Source: Phycisphaerales bacterium UBA966
Lineage (GTDB): Bacteria; Planctomycetota; Phycisphaerae; Phycisphaerales; SM1A02
Direction of reading: 5' to 3'
Length of the DNA stretch: 7,349 nucleotides
Assembly: GCA_002292895.1 (NCBI GenBank)
Contig: DBCE01000161.1
Span: forward strand, 6,365-13,713
Of this stretch, positions 1 through 5,301 are shown one piece after another; the first letter of the stretch is position 1, and every line of letters begins with the position of its first letter. Position numbers and translations under genes: made by a program. A model generated the notes under the pieces. It was not told the origin of the DNA. It was given only the letters and a program-made list of their open reading frames with translations, and did not search any database.

Positions 1-661
1 ACGTTCGCTCCTGCCACGAAAATTTCACCAGGGGATCATCCTTGCCAGCCACATGAATCACCGGCAACGGCTTGATATCCGCGGTGGGCTTGAGGTACGC
101 GGCAGCCACCGGGCCGATGGCCGCGAGCGTTGCACCGCGCGTTTGCCATAACAAGTAACTGAAGAACCCACCGTTTGAATGTCCAGTGGAGTACGTGTGT
201 CGTCCGTCAAGTTTGTACTCCATACGCAATGAGTCAACCATGGCGTCATACAACTTGATGTCGCGATCGCCGTCATTGCCAGCAGTGGTTTGCCAACCAG
301 ACTTCTTTCCTTCCGGGTCAACAAGCGGGCTCGCGGTCTTCAATCCTTGCGGATACACAACGATTGCTTCAGGCCACGCGACTTCAAATGCCGCGGTTGC
401 GCGCGAATGCACTGCGGTACCGCCGTGACCGTGCCAACAGAACACTAGGGGAGTCTCCGCCGTTCGGTTGTCCGCGGGTGGAAGGCACACAATGACTGTG
501 CGGACCACGCCGTCCACCGTCCATTCCCGCTTGGAAACGCTGGCGCCGGTGCTGACGCTCGCACTGTTTGGCGTATCGGAGGTCCGATTCGACAGTTGAG
601 TGGCTGGATGAGTTGGCGGAGCCAAGCATGCGCACGTCAACACGATTCCGATGACCTTCAT
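1..661 (-). CDS. Alpha/beta-hydrolase esterase, PHB-depolymerase/feruloyl-esterase (LpqC-like) family, 3' end cut by window edge
   Basis: Reading the minus strand from the ATG at 661-659 gives an uninterrupted frame of 220 codons to the window edge, so the C-terminus is missing. Residues 1-20 form a short hydrophobic leader (MKVIGIVLTCACLAPP), which suggests export; its cysteines at 10 and 12 could mark a poor lipobox. The body has an oxyanion-hole motif HGHGG at 77-81, a 'VVYPQG' segment at 101-106, the nucleophile elbow GHSNGG at 160-165 with Ser162, and 'GKDDPLV' at 206-212, where Asp209 is the likely triad acid. The catalytic His would lie past the edge. This order fits the secreted esterases related to polyhydroxybutyrate depolymerase, feruloyl esterase and acetyl-xylan esterase. 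They cleave ester bonds in polymers or plant-derived esters; the substrate cannot be read from the sequence. No Shine-Dalgarno is visible before the ATG. It diverges from the acetyltransferase gene and shows no functional link to its neighbours. Confidence 0.85.
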   Translation of the reverse strand, partial: MKVIGIVLTCACLAPPTHPATQLSNRTSDTPNSASVSTGASVSKREWTVDGVVRTVIVCLPPADNRTAETPLVFCWHGHGGTAVHSRATAAFEVAWPEAIVVYPQGLKTASPLVDPEGKKSGWQTTAGNDGDRDIKLYDAMVDSLRMEYKLDGRHTYSTGHSNGGFFSYLLWQTRGATLAAIGPVAAAYLKPTADIKPLPVIHVAGKDDPLVKFSWQERT

Positions 662-667
662 ACGAAT

Positions 668-695
668 ATAGTACGCGTGTTCACAGCAGGGTCAC
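668..695 (-). promoter_or_regulatory. Weak candidate sigma-70-like promoter for the esterase
   Basis: In the 62-base gap between the divergent genes, the minus strand carries GTGACC (695-690), a 16-base spacer and TACTAT (673-668). The -10-like box ends six bases before the esterase ATG, so a transcript would start close to the start codon and be nearly leaderless, in keeping with the missing Shine-Dalgarno. The match is only moderate. On the plus strand TATAGT (667-672) overlaps the same bases, but no good -35 partner was found for the acetyltransferase. Confidence 0.22.
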
Positions 696-723
696 TACCC
701 ACCGCGATCGAACAACAACACTC

Positions 724-1236
724 ATGACGCACTCCGCTCCACGCCCTGCCACCCGCGCCGATCTTCCAGGCATTCTGGCGATATACAACGCGTCGATTCC
801 TGCGCACATGTCCACCGCGGACCTTTCGCCGCAACAACTTCCTGCCCGCCAAGCGTGGTGGGACCAGCGGGACCACGCCACGCGACCCGTTCTGGTCATG
901 GAAGAGTCCGGACGAGTCATCGCGTGGGGCGCGTTTACCAACTTCAAAGACCGCGCGGCCTATGCGCCCACTGCTGAAGTGAGCGTCTATGTGGATCCAT
1001 CAGCCGTCGGCAGGGGCGTGGGCAGAACTATGCTTGATGCACTGCTCGCACGCACCACCGAGTGTGGCATCGACCGCGTCATTGCTCTCTGCTTCGCTCA
1101 CAACGAGGCAAGCGTGCGACTGTTTGGTTCGCGCGGATTCTCAGAATGGGGTCGAATTCCTGATGCCTGTGATATGCATGGCGTGCGCAGAACCGTGGTA
1201 ATGCTTGGCAAAATCACCCCGCTACTGCACTCATGA
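724..1236 (+). CDS. GNAT N-acetyltransferase, phosphinothricin/methionine-sulfone acetyltransferase-like
   Basis: A complete 170-residue protein, the usual length for this branch of the GNAT superfamily (Pat/Bar, MnaT/YncA). Such enzymes move an acetyl group from acetyl-CoA to a primary amine, often of an amino-acid analogue such as phosphinothricin, methionine sulfone or methionine sulfoximine; they are cytosolic. The N-terminus has the family opening (R-x-A-x-x-D-L-x-x-I-x-x-I-Y-N, about 7-22). Next come the aromatic W45-W46 segment, 'AWGAFTNF' (67-74), the conserved Glu85 before 'SVYV', the acetyl-CoA pyrophosphate loop GRGVGR (96-101) and the closing N127-x-x-S130...GF139 motif. The position usually held by Arg or Gln at the start of the CoA loop is Val95, a small departure. 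No Shine-Dalgarno precedes the ATG, but it is the only start that keeps the full N-terminal strand. It is transcribed away from the esterase and ends 39 bases from the helicase stop, facing it. The natural substrate is unknown. Confidence 0.88.
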   Translation: MTHSAPRPATRADLPGILAIYNASIPAHMSTADLSPQQLPARQAWWDQRDHATRPVLVMEESGRVIAWGAFTNFKDRAAYAPTAEVSVYVDPSAVGRGVGRTMLDALLARTTECGIDRVIALCFAHNEASVRLFGSRGFSEWGRIPDACDMHGVRRTVVMLGKITPLLHS

Positions 1237-1275
1237 CCACGTCGAAAGCCGTGATGCTTGAGCCCGGGGCAACGA

Positions 1276-3270
1276 TCACTCTTCCACCCTCGCCACAATT
1301 CCATCCGGGAGTGCATCCAGGAACATTCGCCCATAACGTTTGGTGAGGATGCGTGGGTCAAGTACCACCACCCTGCCCTCGTCAGTGGAACTACGAACCA
1401 GTCGTCCGAACCCCTGCTTGAAGCGAAGCACCGCGCGCGGAAGTGAGTCTTCCGAGAATGGCTTGCCCCCGCGCGATTCAATCAATTCATGGCGAGCTTG
1501 AACGATCGGTCGATCCGGCACCTCAAAGGGAAGCCGCGTAATGATCACATTGCGCAACGCCCGACCGCGTACATCAACACCCTGCCAGAAGCTGGCAACG
1601 CCAAAGAGCACGCTGCGTTCATCGGTGCGGAAACGTTCGAGCAATGTATTACGTGGCACCCCGATGCCTTGAATGTGCAGCGGGAAACTGTCATCAACAA
1701 GCCGATCGGCAATACGCTCAGCGACCGCATTCAGCGTTCGAAAGCTCGTAAAGAGCACAAATGCACCGCCGTCCGTCTCACGGATGTGGCTCAGAACCCG
1801 CCCCGCCAATTCATCTTCATAGTCCGGATGATTCGGTTCCGGCATGGTGCGATCGATGATCAGCGTAACCAAGCGCGCGTAGTCAAACGGACTGCCAAGC
1901 TCCAGCGTCTGCGGATCGTCGCACCCAAGGCGAATGGCGGCGTGCCGAAAGTCGCCGTGGCTTGTTGCGAGCGTGGCACTGGTGAGTACCACGCCCTTGT
2001 CTTGCGCAAAGAGATGTTCGCGCAGAATCGGCCCAACATCCACCGCCGCACACACAAGGGTCATGTTGGGGCGCTCGCCGCCGCGTCGCTTCTTGCCGAT
2101 CTCCACCCAGTACACGCACCCCGCGAGCGCCTGCGCCAAGAGATCACGCGCACCCGTGGCGTGCGCCTCGGCGCGCGCAGCGTAGGAATTCAACTCAAAC
2201 TGATCAGCTTCATTGGCGATACGGTCGCGCAACATGCGCAGCGTTGCAGCAAGTTGCAACATCGGCCCGCTCAGGTGGTCGCGCACCGCATCCTTGTCAC
2301 GCATACGACCTGATGACTCGGCATACTCCTCATGCCAGCGCCACAGCGCGTCAAACTGCCGATCCGCAGCGCTTTCGCAGTCCCGAATGCAGCGAATGGC
2401 ATCTTCAATTACTGTTTCCGCTGCGTCATCGGAGCGCATCGCGCTCAGATAGCCACGACCAGTGCTCACTTGATAAAGCGTCCGCAAGAGATGCCGAACG
2501 CCGCTCTCCGAGAGTCGAATCCCAAAGTTCTCTGCGGCAACATCTTCAATCTCATGCGCTTCATCAAGAATCACATGGTGGTAATTCGGGAGCACTCCGC
2601 CCGTAGCGCCCGCGCGGGCGCGCATGGCCAAGTCAGCAAAGAACAACGCGTGATTGGTGATGAGCAGCTGCCCATTCTCCATACGCCTGCGCGCCGCTTG
2701 ATAGAAACACTTGTCAAAGGTTGGGCAGCGCCGCCCCATGCAATTGTGCGCGTCGCTCTGCACTTGATCCCACACTTCGCTGCGCGGCAATTGTGGAAGC
2801 GTTGCTAACGATCCGTCAGTAGTGTGGTACGCCCACTGCTCAACACGACGGAGGTCATTGCGATCTTCATCATGCGCAAAGAGGCGTCCCTCGCGCTCGC
2901 TGGCTAGTTTGAGGCGGCGCAGGCTGACATAGTTGCCGCGGCCCTTCACCAGCACCGAACTGAATTCCTCGGGAATCACCGCATTAAGAAGCGGAATGTC
3001 CTTCTCAATCAACTGCTCCTGCAGACTGATGGTATTGGTAGCCACCACCACGCGTTCGCCGCGTTCCACAATGCGCCGAATGGCAGGAATGAGATACGCA
3101 AAGCTCTTGCCGACCCCGGTGCCTGCTTCCACAAACAATCGCTGCCGCTCTTCAAACGCGCGCTCCACCGCACTTGCCATCAGAATTTGCTGTGGACGCA
3201 CTTCAAAGCCGGACAATCGCCGCGCGATTGCCCCGGTGTCGGAAAGCAACATATCAACAGAGAGTGTCAC
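1276..3270 (-). CDS. dinG: DinG/XPD-family superfamily 2 DNA helicase
   Basis: A 664-residue ATP-dependent 5'-3' type helicase of the DinG/YoaA/XPD group, which in other bacteria resolves R-loops, G-quadruplexes or stalled replication structures. Visible motifs: Q-like 'RPQQ' (25-28), Walker A EAGTGVGKS (48-56), motif Ia 'ATNTISLQEQ' (77-86), Walker B DEAH (236-239), LTSATL (429-434), 'GVASFWQGVDVRG' (557-569) and motif VI QGFGRLVRS (619-627). The Fe-S domain lies between Walker A and DEAH. It has Cys177, Cys182 and Cys188 in the usual C-x4-C-x5-C run, but the first position, normally Cys in 'KGRxNYxC', is Ser116. Length is normal for the group. The start is a GTG whose last two bases form the stop of rsmG (GTGA), with a possible AAGG eight bases upstream; an in-frame ATG six codons on is an alternative. 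Last gene of the overlapping four-gene run and probably translationally coupled to rsmG. The dinG name is by family, not proven orthology. Confidence 0.92.
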   Translation of the reverse strand: MTLSVDMLLSDTGAIARRLSGFEVRPQQILMASAVERAFEERQRLFVEAGTGVGKSFAYLIPAIRRIVERGERVVVATNTISLQEQLIEKDIPLLNAVIPEEFSSVLVKGRGNYVSLRRLKLASEREGRLFAHDEDRNDLRRVEQWAYHTTDGSLATLPQLPRSEVWDQVQSDAHNCMGRRCPTFDKCFYQAARRRMENGQLLITNHALFFADLAMRARAGATGGVLPNYHHVILDEAHEIEDVAAENFGIRLSESGVRHLLRTLYQVSTGRGYLSAMRSDDAAETVIEDAIRCIRDCESAADRQFDALWRWHEEYAESSGRMRDKDAVRDHLSGPMLQLAATLRMLRDRIANEADQFELNSYAARAEAHATGARDLLAQALAGCVYWVEIGKKRRGGERPNMTLVCAAVDVGPILREHLFAQDKGVVLTSATLATSHGDFRHAAIRLGCDDPQTLELGSPFDYARLVTLIIDRTMPEPNHPDYEDELAGRVLSHIRETDGGAFVLFTSFRTLNAVAERIADRLVDDSFPLHIQGIGVPRNTLLERFRTDERSVLFGVASFWQGVDVRGRALRNVIITRLPFEVPDRPIVQARHELIESRGGKPFSEDSLPRAVLRFKQGFGRLVRSSTDEGRVVVLDPRILTKRYGRMFLDALPDGIVARVEE

Positions 3271-4136
3271 CCCAAGGGCCTTCGCTTTGGCTCGCCCGGC
3301 AGACGCGGGTAATTGCGCGGTGTGGCACGCGTCTTCTCTAGGACCACCACCGTGCCGGTAGCCGTCTTGTGCAAGTCAACAACATGCGTGTGCAGTTTGT
3401 AGAGCGCTGGCTTGGCCTCTTCCACTTCCTCAGCAGCCTTATCGCCCTTGATCAGAAAGATCGATCCCGCCTCGCGCGCAAATGGAACGGTGAGTTCAGC
3501 AAGCACATTGAGTTTGCCAACCGCACGTGCCACCACAGCGTCATACTTGGCGCGGTGATCATGATGGTCCTGACCCGCTGTCTCAGCGCGATCGTTCAAG
3601 ATGCGCGCATTGGAAATACCAAGCGCCGCGATGGTTTCCTTGATGAACGCCGCCTTCTTGCCAGTTGCCTCAAGCAGCGTGAACTGCACTTCTGGCATCA
3701 CAATGGCGAGCGGGATTCCTGGAAGTCCTCCACCCGAACCAATATCAATCACGGCCTTTGCTTCGGCACTTGCAAGGAATGGCACCAAGGTCAGGCTGTC
3801 TTGAATGTGTCGCACCCACATGGCTTCCGGCTCAACGATGGCGGTCACATTGAAGCGCGTGTTGGCATCGCGAAGCGCTTCCAGGTACGCGCGTAGCCGC
3901 TCGGCGTCACCAGGTTCAAGTTCAATGCCCATGGTGGCGAGTGCTTCAGTGACCGCTGCTGGAATGTTCGGAACAGGCGGCAGCGGCGGCAGCGATGACG
4001 ACGAAGGAAGATCAGCAGCTGAGGAATTGGTTGATTCAGTATGAATGGCGAGACTTGTAGGGTTAAGGTGATGAATGAGGGTGAAATTGCAACGTTCAGT
4101 AGTGCACCAATTGTGAATCTTAGGCGTCGAGGTCAA
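3267..4136 (-). CDS. rsmG: 16S rRNA (guanine527-N7)-methyltransferase RsmG (GidB)
   Basis: RsmG uses S-adenosylmethionine to methylate N7 of G527 in the 530 loop of 16S rRNA; loss in other bacteria gives low-level streptomycin resistance. The family features all appear: 'RFNVTAI' (94-100) and 'RHIQDSL' (109-115), SAM-binding loop DIGSGGGLPG (131-140), acidic 'LLEATGKK' (154-161), 'DRAE' (182-185), 'ARAVGKL' (203-209), 'IKG' (229-231) and the C-terminal basic 'YPRLPGEPKRRPL' (276-288). At 289 residues it is longer than usual (about 205-240). The excess is N-terminal: roughly 60 residues, of which 34-59 are Ser/Pro/Ala-rich. The start is unsure. The first in-frame option is TTG at 4136, which overlaps the end of rodA by 17 bases and has GAGG four bases before it. 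The first in-frame ATG is at 3932 and would begin 'MGIELE', probably slightly too short. A small His/Asp-rich insert (QDHHDH, 189-194) is also present. The stop overlaps the helicase start (GTGA). Confidence 0.94.
   Translation of the reverse strand: MTSTPKIHNWCTTERCNFTLIHHLNPTSLAIHTESTNSSAADLPSSSSLPPLPPVPNIPAAVTEALATMGIELEPGDAERLRAYLEALRDANTRFNVTAIVEPEAMWVRHIQDSLTLVPFLASAEAKAVIDIGSGGGLPGIPLAIVMPEVQFTLLEATGKKAAFIKETIAALGISNARILNDRAETAGQDHHDHRAKYDAVVARAVGKLNVLAELTVPFAREAGSIFLIKGDKAAEEVEEAKPALYKLHTHVVDLHKTATGTVVVLEKTRATPRNYPRLPGEPKRRPLG
4038..4066 (-). promoter_or_regulatory. Weak candidate internal promoter ahead of rsmG core
   Basis: The minus strand shows TTAACC (4066-4061), a 17-base spacer and CATACT (4043-4038), each four of six matches to the sigma-70 boxes, in a stretch that looks richer in A/T than its surroundings. 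It lies between the rodA stop and the conserved part of RsmG. It would make sense only if RsmG starts at the ATG at 3932, leaving the Ser/Pro-rich leader untranslated from this transcript. Equally likely to be chance. Confidence 0.15.
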
Positions 4137-5301
4137 AGCCCCTCGATCGCCGGCTGGCTACCGCAAAAAGGACACTGGTGGTGATCCACAGACACACCAG
4201 GCTCGAGCCGCCGTAACTCACGAACGGAAGCGTCATGCCAGAGACCGGCAACACGCCGATGGTCATGCCAGTATTCACCATCAATTGCAGGAACACCATA
4301 GCACCGATCCCCACCGCGACCAAGCGTCCAAACATGGTTCCGGCGCGCACTCCCACCATGAATGCCCCAAATGCATAGATGGCTGCCAGTGCCCACAGCG
4401 CCAAACCACCAAGGAGGCCCCAGCGACAGACAATGACCGCAAAGATCATGTCCGTGTGCTCTTCGGGTAAGCGGTTGTAGTGAATCAGTGCGCCAGACTC
4501 TGACTTGCCAGAACCAACAATCCCGCCCGCTGCCGCCAGGGTGACCGCTCGGCTCGACTGAAATCCGTTCCCGTTGTTGAGACGCGTATCGCCAACAATC
4601 TGCGCGATCAGTGTGTCAATGCGATCGCGTTGATGCTTCTTGAGGACGGGATAACTGCATGGCGCCAGAACCACTGCAATGCACGCAATGATCAGCAAGT
4701 ACTTGATGCGCGCACCGGCGGCCAGCAGCATCACTAAAAGCACCGGCGCGAACAGTAGCGCACTATCAAGATCCGGCTGCAAGATGATCAGCCCCACCGG
4801 AACAAGCGTCACCACCATGGTGGCGATAATGCCACTGAAGCGCTTCACATGAGCCGTGGTGCGCATCCACGCGGCCATGGCAACTACCCAGGTGAGCTTT
4901 ATCAATTCGCTTGGCTGGAAGTCCAACGCCCCAAGATTGATCCAGCGACGCGCGCCGTTGCGTGGGCGCACAATGGAGTCTGGCACAAAGGGAATCAATA
5001 GCAGCACCAAGAACGCCAGGTTCACTGCAAAGAGAAGCCATGCCCAACGCCGCATCCAACGCCACTGTTGTGCACCAACAAACGCCGCTGCAAGCATGCC
5101 AACGATCAGAAATCCAAACTGCCGTTGCGCCAGCACTGGCTCCGTGGTGCCAATAGCAGCAATACCCAGCAAACTCAGACCCAGCCCAGCCACAACGGGT
5201 AACCAAGCCCAATGCAACCACTGCCGATCCGCAGTGCGCGTATCAACCGCGCGCTCGCGGCGCAGTCCGCGCGCCAGCGAATTGGAGACCAGAATGCTCA
5301 T
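4120..5301 (-). CDS. rodA: SEDS peptidoglycan glycosyltransferase RodA (MrdB)
   Basis: RodA polymerises lipid II into glycan strands at the cytoplasmic membrane and works as a complex with PBP2 in cell elongation. The 393-residue protein has about ten hydrophobic segments, starting near 31-51, 62-79 and 86-106. SEDS landmarks are clear: NGARRWI (115-121), QPSE (129-132), QPDL (175-178), the extracellular-loop 'LPEEHTD' (278-284) with Asp284 at the catalytic aspartate position, and the signature 'GVLPVSGMTLPFVSYGGSS' (349-367). Two departures: the 'QPDLGT' of most homologues reads QPDLDS, and the 'EELG' after the catalytic loop reads CRWG (292-295). A short basic cytosolic N-terminus precedes the first membrane helix. 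The ATG overlaps the PBP2 stop (ATGA) and has a good GGAGG six bases upstream. RodA rather than FtsW is inferred from pairing with an MrdA-like PBP and from length; the sequence alone would also allow FtsW. Confidence 0.93.
   Translation of the reverse strand: MSILVSNSLARGLRRERAVDTRTADRQWLHWAWLPVVAGLGLSLLGIAAIGTTEPVLAQRQFGFLIVGMLAAAFVGAQQWRWMRRWAWLLFAVNLAFLVLLLIPFVPDSIVRPRNGARRWINLGALDFQPSELIKLTWVVAMAAWMRTTAHVKRFSGIIATMVVTLVPVGLIILQPDLDSALLFAPVLLVMLLAAGARIKYLLIIACIAVVLAPCSYPVLKKHQRDRIDTLIAQIVGDTRLNNGNGFQSSRAVTLAAAGGIVGSGKSESGALIHYNRLPEEHTDMIFAVIVCRWGLLGGLALWALAAIYAFGAFMVGVRAGTMFGRLVAVGIGAMVFLQLMVNTGMTIGVLPVSGMTLPFVSYGGSSLVCLWITTSVLFAVASRRSRGFDLDA

Noticed and set aside
263..270. HIP1 palindrome GCGATCGC suggesting a cyanobacterium
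   Set aside because: Only two exact copies are present and the gene features do not point to cyanobacteria; the excess is of the shorter CGATCG.
384..635. An 83-codon minus-strand frame overlapping the esterase gene
   Set aside because: The esterase frame itself is open from 661 to the window edge and carries the catalytic motifs; this frame is an offset shadow.
1237..1275. Possible bidirectional terminator between the acetyltransferase and helicase stops
   Set aside because: Only short imperfect inverted repeats (AAGC/GCTT and around GCCCGGGGC) without a T-run; too weak to call a hairpin terminator.
1489..2313. A 274-codon open frame on the plus strand, opposite the helicase gene
   Set aside because: It is fully antisense to a helicase frame with all its motifs. 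Its translation has no recognisable domain and shows the composition of a complementary frame in GC-rich DNA.
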